Part shown: positions 45,244 to 54,382 of the stretch, in pieces
How the letters are laid out: each line of letters opens with the position of its first letter
Position numbering within the stretch: the first letter of the stretch is position 1
Assembly: GCF_012927345.1 (NCBI RefSeq)
Contig: NZ_JABBGJ010000005.1
Span: forward strand, 228,781 to 292,780
Length of the DNA: 64,000 nucleotides
Origin: Paraburkholderia polaris
Lineage (GTDB): Bacteria; Pseudomonadota; Gammaproteobacteria; Burkholderiales; Burkholderiaceae
Reading direction: 5' to 3'
The notes under the pieces: generated by a model
Database searches by the model: none
The model's input: only the letters and a program-made list of their open reading frames with translations
What the model was told of the DNA's origin: nothing
Translations under genes and position numbers: made by a program

Positions 45244-46029
45244 TTAAATGCTGGGGATCATGCCGCCGTCGACGCGTACGACTGAGCCCGTAATGAAAGC
45301 AGCGCGATCGCTGGCGAGGAAGGCCACTGTGTCGGCATATTCTTCGGGTTTGCCATAGCGCCTTGCCGGTATCGACGAAGTGCTTGCGGCTACGACTTCC
45401 TCGTAGGTCTTGCCTTCACGACTTGCACGCGCCTCGTCCAGTGAACGGATGCGGTCGGTAGCGATTCGTCCTGGCAGAACGACGTTGACGCAGATGCCAT
45501 CGGCAGCGACTTCATTGGCCAGCGTCTTCGACCAGCCCACCAGAGCCAGACGTAATGCATTGGATATGCCAAGGTTGGGTATCGGTGCGACTACGCCCGA
45601 AGAGGTGCTCGTGATGATGCGGCCCCAGCCTCTCTGTTTCATCGCCGGCAACAGCAGGTCCGTGAGATGCATCAATGACAGAACCATCGAGTCAAACTGG
45701 TTTCGCCACTGCTGCGGTGCTACGCCTGCCGCCAGCGAGGGGGGCGGTCCGCCGGAATTGTTGATGAGGATGTCTGGGTCGCCCACCGTGCTCCTGACAT
45801 CTGCGACCATGGCCGAAATGTTCTCCAGGTCGGCGAGGTCGGCCTGGAAGCCGTGGGCGCTCCCTCCGGCCCCGCGAATGCGTGACACGGTGTCTTCCAG
45901 CGCTTTACTGTTCTGGTCCGATACTGCAACGGTCGCACCTTCGCGAGCGAGCGCGAGAGCAATGGCTGAGCCCAGTCCGCCGCCAGCTGACATGACAAGT
46001 GCAACGCGATTCTTGATACCCAGGTCCAT
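45244..46029 (-). CDS. Short-chain dehydrogenase/reductase
   Basis: 261 aa from the ATG at 46029; a TTG 17 codons earlier is unlikely. Cofactor motif ALVMSAGGGLGSAIALALAR, DILINNSGGPPP, a segment TSTSSGVVAPIPN and NALRLALVGWSKTL. At the catalytic Tyr-x-x-x-Lys position the sequence reads GISNALRLA, so neither residue appears in place, as in the FabG-like 3-oxoacyl reductase-related group with SN-ALR. This casts doubt on classical dehydrogenase activity. Operon partner of the aldolase and aminotransferase. Confidence 0.85.
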   Translation of the reverse strand: MDLGIKNRVALVMSAGGGLGSAIALALAREGATVAVSDQNSKALEDTVSRIRGAGGSAHGFQADLADLENISAMVADVRSTVGDPDILINNSGGPPPSLAAGVAPQQWRNQFDSMVLSLMHLTDLLLPAMKQRGWGRIITSTSSGVVAPIPNLGISNALRLALVGWSKTLANEVAADGICVNVVLPGRIATDRIRSLDEARASREGKTYEEVVAASTSSIPARRYGKPEEYADTVAFLASDRAAFITGSVVRVDGGMIPSI

Positions 46030-46130
46030 GGAGAACTCACTAGTGTTCAATAGATACGGAGGTGCCTGATGTTCAGGCAAACATGCTTGTGCAGATTCCA
46101 GCTATATGCAGATGCAAACCCGCCAGATTT

Positions 46131-47339
46131 TCATCTCAGCAGTTCGCAAGCCTGACTGATTCGATCGCACCCCAACGCTAAACGCTCGTCTGACGTAGCA
46201 AACGAAATCCGGAAATGACCACCCGTGCCGAACGCGATTCCAGGCACCACTGCAACGCGCGCGTAGTCGAACAGGTAGTCACAAAGGTCAACGTCGTTTT
46301 GCAGGATCTTGCCTTCTGGCGTTGCCCTGCCGATCAGGCCTTCGCAAGACGGAAAGAGATAGAACGCGCCCTCCGGACGTCTGCAGCGAATGCCGTCGAT
46401 CGCGTTCAACTTTTCTAACGCGGTGTCACGCCTGCGTTGGAACGCGTCATTGCGTTCCTTGATGAAATCCATCGGGCTGTCCAATGCGGCTTGCGCGGCA
46501 GCTTGAGAGACGGAGCAGGGATTGCTGGTGCTTTGCGACTGGACGGTTGCCATCGCCTCGATTAGCGACTTTGGGCCACCGGCGAATCCGATACGCCATC
46601 CGGTCATGGAGTAAGCCTTTGACATGCCATTGACGGTAAGAATTCGCTCCCGCAACTCTGGCGCGTCGGAGGCAATGGTCGAGAACTGCCATCCGTCATA
46701 ACGAATGTGTTCGTAAATGTCGTCCGTCATCACCATAACGTGCGGATGCCTGAGGAGCTCAGCTGCCAGGGCGCTCAGTTCTGCGCGCGAATATCCCGCC
46801 CCAGTGGGGTTGCTTGGGGAGTTGAGGATCAACCACTTGGTGCGAGGCGTAATGGTTTCGCGAAGCTGCTCTGCGGTGATCTTGAACCCCTGCGCTTCGC
46901 CGCACTGGACTTCGACAGGCACAGCGCCGATCAACCGGACCATGTCGGGGTACGAGACGTAATATGGCGCGGGGAGAATGACCTCGTCGCCAGGATTGAG
47001 TGAAGCGAATAGCGCGTTGAAAATAACCTGCTTGCCACCCGTGCCAACGCTGATTTCGCTGACATCGTACGAAAGGCTGTTGTCACGCCAGAATTTTCGA
47101 ACGATAGCTTCCTTCAACTCGGGGGTGCCATCAACGTCGGTGTAGCGCGTGACTCCAGAGTCGATTGCGCGTTTCGCTGCATCACAGATATGGTCCGGCG
47201 TGGGGAAGTCCGACTCTCCCTGAGAAAGGCTGACAACGTCGATACCTTTTCGACGCATGTCGGCTGCACGTTTGGTAATGGAGAGTGTCGGTGAAGGTTT
47301 CACCGCACCGAGAAGTTGGGATAGCATGGGCGATAACAT
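46131..47339 (-). CDS. Class I/II PLP aminotransferase (aspartate aminotransferase-like)
   Basis: 402 aa from the ATG at 47339, supported by AGGA 7 nt upstream; ATGs at 47372/47375 would add 12 residues without a ribosome site. Motifs: VGTGGKQVIFNALFASLNPG, NSPSNPTGAGYSR, TDDIYEHIRYDG, PLP-Lys in NGMSKAYSMTGWRIG, and FRISFATSDE (substrate carboxylate Arg). Moves the amino group of an acidic or similar amino acid to 2-oxoglutarate. It should act on the amino acid imported by the adjacent ABC system. Confidence 0.9.
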   Translation of the reverse strand: MLSPMLSQLLGAVKPSPTLSITKRAADMRRKGIDVVSLSQGESDFPTPDHICDAAKRAIDSGVTRYTDVDGTPELKEAIVRKFWRDNSLSYDVSEISVGTGGKQVIFNALFASLNPGDEVILPAPYYVSYPDMVRLIGAVPVEVQCGEAQGFKITAEQLRETITPRTKWLILNSPSNPTGAGYSRAELSALAAELLRHPHVMVMTDDIYEHIRYDGWQFSTIASDAPELRERILTVNGMSKAYSMTGWRIGFAGGPKSLIEAMATVQSQSTSNPCSVSQAAAQAALDSPMDFIKERNDAFQRRRDTALEKLNAIDGIRCRRPEGAFYLFPSCEGLIGRATPEGKILQNDVDLCDYLFDYARVAVVPGIAFGTGGHFRISFATSDERLALGCDRISQACELLR

Positions 47340-47514
47340 TCGTTTTCCTAAATTAACCTGCTGCGTGATCATCATGGTAGTGGCAAGTCTCTCAGAGGAA
47401 AATCAATATATATCCCTGCCACTCACCAAATATTTTGATGGGTTGAATGATCAACGCAAATCTTCAACCGTCATCAGATCACCGCGGCAGCGTGAAACCT
47501 TCGTCGAAAACAGG

Positions 47515-48249
47515 TTAGTGGTGGAGAATTCTCGAAAGGAACTGTTTCGCACGATCGGTTCGCTGCTCAACGTTGCCGAAGAATTCATCCTTCGGAGTGT
47601 CTTCCAGTATCCTTCCCTGGTCCATGAAGATCACGCGATGTGCAACCTTCTTCGCGAAGCCCATCTCGTGCGTCACACACATCATCGTCATCCCTTCGCG
47701 CGCAAGCTCGACCATCACATCGAGCACCTCGTTGATCATCTCGGGATCAAGCGCCGACGTCGGCTCGTCGAACAGCATGGCGATCGGGTCCATTGAGAGC
47801 GCGCGGGCAATTGCTACGCGCTGCTGCTGGCCGCCCGATAGCTGACCGGGGTACTTGTTCGCCTGCGTCTTGAGGCCAACGCGGTCGAGCAGCTTCAGGC
47901 CCTTCTCGGTCGCTTCGTCCTTTCCGCGGCCCAGCACCTTGATCTGCCCGAGCGTCAGGTTCCCGGTGATCGTCAGGTGTGGGAACAGCTCGAAGTGCTG
48001 GAACACCATGCCTACCTTTGACCGAAGCCTGGATAGATTCGTCTTCGGGTTGCATACGGGCGTTCCGTTCACCAGGATGTCGCCTTTCTGTATTGGCTCC
48101 AGGCCATTGATGGTCTTGATTAGCGTGGATTTGCCCGATCCAGACGGGCCGCATACCACGACCACCTCACCCTTGGCGACCTGGGTGGTGCAATCGGTTA
48201 GTACCTGGAAAGCCCCGTAATGCTTGGATACGTTGTTTATCTCGATCAT
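47515..48249 (-). CDS. Amino-acid ABC transporter ATPase (GlnQ/GltL-like)
   Basis: 244 aa: Walker [12 protein letters not shown], signature [15 protein letters not shown], Walker [17 protein letters not shown]-loop CVTHEMGFA. Polar amino acid family. Its ATG overlaps the stop of the permease gene upstream (ATGA, 48246-48249). Confidence 0.93.
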   Translation of the reverse strand: MIEINNVSKHYGAFQVLTDCTTQVAKGEVVVVCGPSGSGKSTLIKTINGLEPIQKGDILVNGTPVCNPKTNLSRLRSKVGMVFQHFELFPHLTITGNLTLGQIKVLGRGKDEATEKGLKLLDRVGLKTQANKYPGQLSGGQQQRVAIARALSMDPIAMLFDEPTSALDPEMINEVLDVMVELAREGMTMMCVTHEMGFAKKVAHRVIFMDQGRILEDTPKDEFFGNVEQRTDRAKQFLSRILHH

Positions 48250-48929
48250 ATGGAAGCCCTTTTCTGGAGACGCCTTACTAACTGGGAAGCGAAGAAACAG
48301 ATTACGAAATAGACGACCCCGGCGAACAGCAGCATGTCGACTGTGCGTCCGTCGCGCTCACCGATGTCGTAGGCTCGGCCGAAGAAGTCTGCTAGTGCAC
48401 TGACGTAGACGAGAGATGAGTCCTGGAAGAGGATGATGCCTTGCATCAAAAGCAGCGGAACCATATTGCGAAAGGCCTGCGGCAGGATGACCAACAGCAT
48501 GACCTGTCCATAATGCATTCCCAGCGCCTGTGCGGCGAATAGTTGGCCACGTGGAACACCCTGGATACCCGCGCGGATGATCTCTGAGCAATACGCGGCC
48601 TCGAACAGCGAGAACGCGATTAGCGAGGACGTCATCCGTAGATCCGATGCGGCCGACAGGCCTAATACCTTCTGTAGCAACTGCGGGACGATCAAAAAGA
48701 ACCACAGCAATACCATCACCAGTGGAATGGAGCGGCATACGGTTACGTACCCCTCCGAAAACCAGCTCAACGGCCGAATCGAGGATAGACGCATCATCGC
48801 GAGAATGGCGCCCCAGACAATGCCGACGATTGCGCCCGTCAATGTAATCTCGAGGGATACCACCATGCCTTCGCCAAGCACTTTCAGGTTGGCGAGATTG
48901 ATCAGGCTGAAATCGAATGCGTAGGCCAT
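48246..48929 (-). CDS. Amino-acid ABC permease (GltK-like)
   Basis: 227 aa, five helices, EAA loop [20 protein letters not shown] followed by [19 protein letters not shown]. Pairs with the GltJ-like permease 9 bp upstream to form the membrane channel. Polar/acidic amino acid family. Confidence 0.92.
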   Translation of the reverse strand: MAYAFDFSLINLANLKVLGEGMVVSLEITLTGAIVGIVWGAILAMMRLSSIRPLSWFSEGYVTVCRSIPLVMVLLWFFLIVPQLLQKVLGLSAASDLRMTSSLIAFSLFEAAYCSEIIRAGIQGVPRGQLFAAQALGMHYGQVMLLVILPQAFRNMVPLLLMQGIILFQDSSLVYVSALADFFGRAYDIGERDGRTVDMLLFAGVVYFVICFFASQLVRRLQKRASI

Positions 48930-48938
48930 ATTGATCTC

Positions 48939-49667
48939 TTATTTTGAGCTGATATAACCGGGAACTCGAACGCGTCGTTCGATCCAGCGCATTAGCATCA
49001 TGACGGCCACGTTCAGGAGGCAGTACAACAGCGTTACCGCGATAAACGACTCATAAGGACGGGCCGTGTAGTCGACTAACTGGCGTCCCTGGCCGGCCAG
49101 ATCCAGAAGGCCGATGGTTGAGGCCGCCGCAGAATTCTGAAAGATGTTGACGAACTCCGTTGTGAGTGGAGGCACAATAATACGGAACGCCATTGGTAGC
49201 ACGACGTGCCGGTATGTTTGTAGAGATGTCAGGCCCAGAGCGAGGCTTGCGTTTCCCTGGCCACGCGAAAGACTGCCAATCCCGGAGCGGACCAGCTCGC
49301 AAATCCGGGCGGCCGTGAATGTTCCCAAACAGATGACGCCGGCCAGGAATTGCTGGGTGACAGGGTTCATCTGTTTGATTGCTGTTCCCCATGGCAGCAA
49401 CTCTGGAACGACGAAATACCAGATAAACAACTGCACCAGCAGTGGAACGTTTCTAAAGAGTTCAACGTACGCGCTGGCGAACCCGGATGCCAATTTGTTT
49501 GGTAGTGTGCGCATCACACCGAGAACGGAGCCAATGCAAAGGGCGATGATCCAGGAAGTCGACCCGACTGCGATGGTGACCTTCAGCCCGGATACTATCC
49601 AATCAAGGTACGTCTCGCTGGCCGAGGCTCTTTCAAGAAATACGCCCCAATGGAAGAGGTAAGGCAT
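48939..49667 (-). CDS. Amino-acid ABC permease (GltJ-like)
   Basis: 242 aa, five helices, with the GltJ features VELFRNVPLLVQLFIWYFVV and EAA loop ELVRSGIGSLSRGQGNASLA. Glutamate/aspartate-type subfamily by sequence style. Gap to the binding-protein gene upstream is 220 bp. Confidence 0.92.
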   Translation of the reverse strand: MPYLFHWGVFLERASASETYLDWIVSGLKVTIAVGSTSWIIALCIGSVLGVMRTLPNKLASGFASAYVELFRNVPLLVQLFIWYFVVPELLPWGTAIKQMNPVTQQFLAGVICLGTFTAARICELVRSGIGSLSRGQGNASLALGLTSLQTYRHVVLPMAFRIIVPPLTTEFVNIFQNSAAASTIGLLDLAGQGRQLVDYTARPYESFIAVTLLYCLLNVAVMMLMRWIERRVRVPGYISSK

Positions 49668-49887
49668 GGTATCCGCATGACCGCGTCCCGACCGCGCAGC
49701 TCTTCAGGCTAGTTCGCGGTCTTTCGGCGTTCGCCAAATGTAAAGCGTGGATCTTGCGCCTCGTGTGGTCACTGGATATGGCCACACGCCTGCGCGCCGA
49801 TTGTGTAACGAGTTTGTGCGTACCGGTCTTTGCCATACCGGAAAGCGACTGCCGTCCGCTCGTCAATATTCGATAGAGGCACACTGC

Positions 49888-50787
49888 CTACTCGTCAAGC
49901 GCCTTATCGTTCGGGTTGGCGATAAGCGTTTTCATATCGGCAGACATCGGGAAATCAACGTTGAATCCTCTTGGCGGGATCGGCTGCATAAACCATTTTG
50001 TGTAGAGCTTATTGATCGAACCATCCGTCATCATTCTGGAAATGACGTTGTCCACCAACTTCTTGAACGGCGCGTCATCCTTTCGGAGCATGCAGCCGTA
50101 AGCTTCCCGGGTGAAAGGCTTGGCGACTATCATCCAGTCCTGGGGCGATCTCGCTTTTGCGCGCTCAGCGTACAAGATTGCGTCGTCGTCCATGTAGCCG
50201 GCCGCGCGGCCAGATTCCAACATCAAGAATGCCTCCCCGACGTCTTTGGCACCGATGATGTTCATTCCCAGTTTTTTCTTGTCGTTCATGTCTCGCAGCA
50301 GGCGCTCCCCGGTCGATCCCGCTGCAGCAACCACGTTGTGGTCCTTCAGGTCCGACCAATCCTTGATGCCACTGTCTTTCTTTACAAGAAGGCGAGTGCC
50401 AATGATGAAGATGGTGGTTGAAAATCCCACCTGCTTCTCGCGCTCCAGGTTGTTGGTCGTCGTGCCGCACTCGAGATCAATTGTGCCGTTCATCAGCAGC
50501 GGGATCCGGTTCTGGGAAGTGACGCTTAGCTCCTTCACTTGCAACGTCGGCATATTCAGTTGCTGCTTGACGGCGTCGACGATCTTCGTGCTGATGTCGT
50601 AGGAATATCCAGCCTGTTGATTACCACCGAGGTTGTAGTTAAACGGAGGAGAGTCATATCTCACGCCAAGCGAAATGATTCCCGTGTCCTTGATCTTCTG
50701 GAGGGTGGGACCCAGATCGTCAGCCATGGCACTGCAAGCGATTGCCAGCAAAGCGATCCCTGAGAATACCTTAAAGCTCTTAAGCAT
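49888..50787 (-). CDS. Periplasmic acidic-amino-acid binding protein (GltI-like)
   Basis: 299 aa with a signal peptide cut near SAMAD (about residue 22). Fold motifs: TGIISLGVRYDSPPFNYNLG, VTSQNRIPLLMNGTIDLECG, TNNLEREKQVGFS. These are typical of the GltI glutamate/aspartate-binding group. First gene of the leftward operon, divergent from a LysR regulator. True ligand could be a substituted glutamate given the aldolase downstream. Confidence 0.92.
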   Translation of the reverse strand: MLKSFKVFSGIALLAIACSAMADDLGPTLQKIKDTGIISLGVRYDSPPFNYNLGGNQQAGYSYDISTKIVDAVKQQLNMPTLQVKELSVTSQNRIPLLMNGTIDLECGTTTNNLEREKQVGFSTTIFIIGTRLLVKKDSGIKDWSDLKDHNVVAAAGSTGERLLRDMNDKKKLGMNIIGAKDVGEAFLMLESGRAAGYMDDDAILYAERAKARSPQDWMIVAKPFTREAYGCMLRKDDAPFKKLVDNVISRMMTDGSINKLYTKWFMQPIPPRGFNVDFPMSADMKTLIANPNDKALDE

Positions 50788-51027
50788 GGTTAATACTCCT
50801 CTTTAGATTGGTCTCGACATGAAAAGCTGTGTTCTGAAGTGCGCGGGAAGGTGGGGCGCCCAGGCCGCAACACGGTTCGTTGGTCATATAGGGTTCACAC
50901 CTAGAAAGTGACGAGGTGCAGTTCTTCACTTCTCAAGATGGATCGTTAGAGGTAGTCTATGGCGAAAAATAAAGCACCGAAAACGATATGTTTTTGCCCT
51001 TGTGAACATTTTTTTTGATGAGTCGCA

Positions 51028-51912
51028 ATGCTTCGGGAACTTCAGACCTTCTTGGCCGTGGTGCGCTACGGATCGTTCGCTAGCGCTGGCGCCAATATCG
51101 GACTCACTCAATCGGCTGTTAGTGCGCAAATCCACAGGCTTGAGGAGGAGCTAGGGCTCGCACTGTTTGATCGGAGCGGCCGGCATGCCGTGCTAAATTC
51201 GGCTGGCTACGAGGCTCTTGCCGTAGCGGACGAGATCATGGCGGCCTATTCAAAGCTTGGCCGTAGCGCGGCAAGCTCCCGTGCCGGCCTGATCCGGGTC
51301 GGTGCCATCTCCTCGGCGCAGGCGTCTTTCCTTGCGGACGCACTTGCAATCTTCCGATCTGAGAATCCGGAATGCCGTGTGAGGCTGGTTCCAGGAGTTT
51401 CACTGAATCTGCTGGGACAGGTGGATTCTGGGGAGGTCGACATGGCGGTGATAATCAAACCGCGGTTCACTCTCCCTGCAGATCTACAGTGGAGAGTGCT
51501 GTTATCTGAGCCCTTCTTCCTGCTGGCACCCAAGACGCATCAACGCTTCACGTGGCGAGCATTGCTGGAATCGGAGCCGTTCATCCGCTACGATCGAAAC
51601 GCTTTCGACGGCAGGCTGGTCGATCAATTTCTGCGTCGCTCGAAAATTTCTGTGAAGGAGGCAATCGAGCTTGATGAACTCCAAGGGATCGTTCAACTCG
51701 TTCGGCGTGGTGCAGGAGTGGCGCTACTTCCGTCTACATCTGCGTTGTCGCTTCCGGATGAGGTTGTTGCTTTGAGTCTTGGCGAAGCCACCTTCTTCAG
51801 GGAAGTTGGCTTGGTCGAGCGTCCTGCACATAGCCGCCAGCCAGCTGCCAATCTGTTGGCGTTGCGGATTCTCGAAGCTGCGCAAGCGCAAGCTGGCGCG
51901 CCTGCCAACTAG
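51028..51912 (+). CDS. LysR-type regulator, likely controlling the adjacent amino-acid operon
   Basis: 294 aa. N-terminal HTH LQTFLAVVRYGSFASAGANI, GLTQSAVSAQIHRLEEELGL; C-terminal periplasmic-binding-like sensor domain. Divergent from the binding-protein gene across a 240-bp gap, the standard LysR arrangement, so it probably responds to a metabolite of the pathway. Confidence 0.9.
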   Translation: MLRELQTFLAVVRYGSFASAGANIGLTQSAVSAQIHRLEEELGLALFDRSGRHAVLNSAGYEALAVADEIMAAYSKLGRSAASSRAGLIRVGAISSAQASFLADALAIFRSENPECRVRLVPGVSLNLLGQVDSGEVDMAVIIKPRFTLPADLQWRVLLSEPFFLLAPKTHQRFTWRALLESEPFIRYDRNAFDGRLVDQFLRRSKISVKEAIELDELQGIVQLVRRGAGVALLPSTSALSLPDEVVALSLGEATFFREVGLVERPAHSRQPAANLLALRILEAAQAQAGAPAN

Positions 51913-52066
51913 AGGGATATTAGATTGCGGTGCAGTACACGCACTCACCGAGTAGCTCCCGATTGTAGAGGCCAAATCGTTGAATCTCAGTGGCCGGGAC
52001 CGGTGGCACGCTGCCGAAGACTATTTGTAACTCGACACGCAGTAACCGCAGATAAGTCGTGCGTGA

Positions 52067-52951
52067 CTATTTTGTGTGGGTTGTGTGATCTTCGAACGCG
52101 GAGACGATGCCTTCAATCATTGCTGCGATGCGCGCGGTATGCCGAAGGTCTTGATGCGTGACGAGCCAGATTTCGTAGGCCGCCCCACGCGCGGGTTCCG
52201 GCCATATCTGCACGAGGCCGTCGTGTTCAGCCAGATGTATCGGAAGCTCACCGATGCCGAGGCCGGCCTTTACCGCGGTACGCAGCATGAGGCTGGTATT
52301 GAAGGTCGATACGATGCGCCCCGCGTGTATCGGTTCGCCAGCAAGAGTTGGTGATCGATTACCGGTCCAGGTTCCCTGATAGACGACAAGATCGTGGCCC
52401 GCGAATGCGGAGCCAGCGGCGGGCTTGCCGTGCTGCTCGAGATAAGCATTCGATGCAAAGAGCGCCATGGGCCAGCGAGCCAGGCGCCGCGCGACAAGAT
52501 CGGGATTGTCCGGCCTGACTGACCGGACCGCGATATCCGCTTCACGCTTTGCCAGATTTAGCATGCGTGTCGACGTGTCCAGCAGGACGCGCACTTCGGG
52601 ATGCGCGGCATGCAGGCGTTCGATGGCGGGAAGCAGGAATTCGAGCGCGATCGAGTCGGTGCTGGTGACTCTGACGTCCCCCGCAAGCCGCGTATCCGTG
52701 CCTTGAGTTCGTCTGACGAGTTCGTGTGCGGAGTGTTCCATCTTCTCCGCTGATCTCAGCGCGGCCTCGCCTGCGGCGGTCAACGCGTAACCCTCAGAGG
52801 TGCGTAGAAAGAGCGTTGCACGTAGCGCGTGCTCTAGTGCCGCAATTCGTCTGCCGACCGTCGCCTGGTCGAGATTGAGCGTCCTGGCCGCTCCACGGAG
52901 CGTTTTTTCGCGCTCCACCGCGAGAAACACTCGCGCGTCATCCCAGTTCAT
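52067..52951 (-). CDS. LysR-type regulator of the quinone oxidoreductase gene
   Basis: 294 aa from the ATG at 52951, preceded by ggagg; the upstream 18 in-frame codons are not used. HTH: WDDARVFLAVEREKTLRGAA, LNLDQATVGRRIAALEHAL. Divergent from the oxidoreductase gene; a perfect 16-bp palindrome lies right upstream. Confidence 0.9.
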   Translation of the reverse strand: MNWDDARVFLAVEREKTLRGAARTLNLDQATVGRRIAALEHALRATLFLRTSEGYALTAAGEAALRSAEKMEHSAHELVRRTQGTDTRLAGDVRVTSTDSIALEFLLPAIERLHAAHPEVRVLLDTSTRMLNLAKREADIAVRSVRPDNPDLVARRLARWPMALFASNAYLEQHGKPAAGSAFAGHDLVVYQGTWTGNRSPTLAGEPIHAGRIVSTFNTSLMLRTAVKAGLGIGELPIHLAEHDGLVQIWPEPARGAAYEIWLVTHQDLRHTARIAAMIEGIVSAFEDHTTHTK

Positions 52952-52966
52952 CGTGCCGCCCTCCAT

Positions 52967-53012
52967 GATGCAAATTTGCATCCAACCACGTGAATAATGC
53001 TGCACATATTCA
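52967..53012. promoter_or_regulatory. Candidate LysR operators between regulator and oxidoreductase genes
   Basis: Perfect palindrome GATGCAAATTTGCATC at 52967-52982, 15 bp upstream of the LysR start. A second inverted repeat TGAATA-N10-TATTCA lies at 52991-53012. Both sit in the 152-bp divergent gap. The first fits an autoregulatory site and the second an activation site, by usual LysR layout. Confidence 0.6.
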
Positions 53013-53103
53013 TCAATGTCGATGCCTATACTGAACGCAAGAGTTCCTCGTTCAATGATCCGCCCGGATCAATCGAGCCTCATCCATAGAAGGAGTGGTA
53101 TCC

Positions 53104-54135
53104 ATGTCTGCTTCAACTTATCGCGTGCCGTCGTCCATGACGGCCATTGAGATTAAACAGCCCGGCGGTCCTGAGGTCCTCGTGCCAACTACGCGCCCGG
53201 TGCCGACGCCGGCCGCCGATCAGGTTCTGATTCGCATCCACGCGGCTGCCGTGAACGGGCCAGACGTTTTCCAGCGCAAAGGGCTGTATGATCCGCCCCC
53301 CGGCGCTTCTGACATTCCAGGGCTGGAAGTGGCAGGTCAAGTGGTTGCCGTAGGCGCCGACGTGTCCCAATTCCAGATCGGCGAACTGGTGTGTGCATTG
53401 ATTCCCGGCGGTGGCTACGCAGAATATGCGGTCGCGCATGCCGATAACGTGATGCATATCCCCAAAGGCCTGACGTTGGTGGAAGCGGGGGCCATGCCTG
53501 AAACGTTTATGACGGTATGGCTGAACCTGTTCCAGCGCGGCAAACTGGTTGCCGGCGAATCGGTGTTGATCCATGGCGGCGCGTCAGGTATCGGTACCAC
53601 GGCGACCATGCTGGCGAAGGCATTCGGCGCTGCGAAAATCATCACGACAGTTGGCTCGCAGGCGCATCGGGAGGCCAGCCTGGCGCTAGGCGCAGACCTC
53701 GCGATAAATTACCGCGAGGAAGATTTCGTCGCCGAAACGAAGCGGTCTACCGATGGAAGAGGCGTCGACGTGATCCTGGACATCATTGCCGGCGACTACG
53801 TGGCTAGAAACTATGACGCCGCGGCCATGGACGGACGGATCCTCCAGGTGGGCGTGATCATGGGGCCGGCGAAGGATCTTAACCTCGTGCCGATGTTGAC
53901 GAAACGTCTGACGCATATGGGCTCGACATTGCGATCGCGCACATCCGCGGACAAGGCGACCATCATCAATGAACTCGAGCGGCAGGTCTGGCCGCTCATC
54001 GAGAGCGGCCAGATCAAGCCGGTTGTCTACAAGACCTTTGCGCTTGCCGACGCTCGCGGCGCTCACGAGCTGATCGATTCGGGCACACACTTTGGAAAGA
54101 TTGTCCTTACGACAGGTGCCGAACTCATTGGCTGA
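53104..54135 (+). CDS. NADPH:quinone oxidoreductase (zinc-free MDR, PIG3/QOR-like)
   Basis: 343 aa from the ATG at 53104, with aaggag 9 nt upstream. Motifs: IRIHAAAVNGPDVFQRKG, DIPGLEVAGQVVAVG, cofactor site LIHGGASGIGTTATMLAKAF, and NYREEDFV. Subfamily of TP53I3/PIG3-like quinone reductases. Uses NADPH to reduce quinones or similar electrophiles. Likely induced by the divergent LysR regulator. Confidence 0.9.
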   Translation: MSASTYRVPSSMTAIEIKQPGGPEVLVPTTRPVPTPAADQVLIRIHAAAVNGPDVFQRKGLYDPPPGASDIPGLEVAGQVVAVGADVSQFQIGELVCALIPGGGYAEYAVAHADNVMHIPKGLTLVEAGAMPETFMTVWLNLFQRGKLVAGESVLIHGGASGIGTTATMLAKAFGAAKIITTVGSQAHREASLALGADLAINYREEDFVAETKRSTDGRGVDVILDIIAGDYVARNYDAAAMDGRILQVGVIMGPAKDLNLVPMLTKRLTHMGSTLRSRTSADKATIINELERQVWPLIESGQIKPVVYKTFALADARGAHELIDSGTHFGKIVLTTGAELIG

Positions 54136-54140
54136 AGCCT

Positions 54141-54176
54141 GGCTTGCCGCCAAAGCGGAGGTGGCAAGCCTCTTGC
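54141..54176 (+). terminator. Probable terminator of the quinone oxidoreductase gene
   Basis: GGCTTGCC (54141-54148) and GGCAAGCC (54163-54170), perfect 8-bp stem, followed by tcttgccgctttcg. The T run is weak, so termination is probable rather than certain. Confidence 0.45.
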
Positions 54177-54382
54177 CGCTTTCGTGATGGACGTCAAGAA
54201 AAAGCGTTACTTCTAAAGGTCACGGTCTGTCTTACGATCGGCCGAAGTCGGTTCGAAAGCGGACGGAGGTTGATCGCGCCTGAATGACTCAGACGGGCCG
54301 ACTCGTGCCGGATGAAAATTTCGGCATCAGCCACGCTTCTGCTCGATAGAAACAAAGCGCGAAGTTCTCCGCACCGGCGGCG

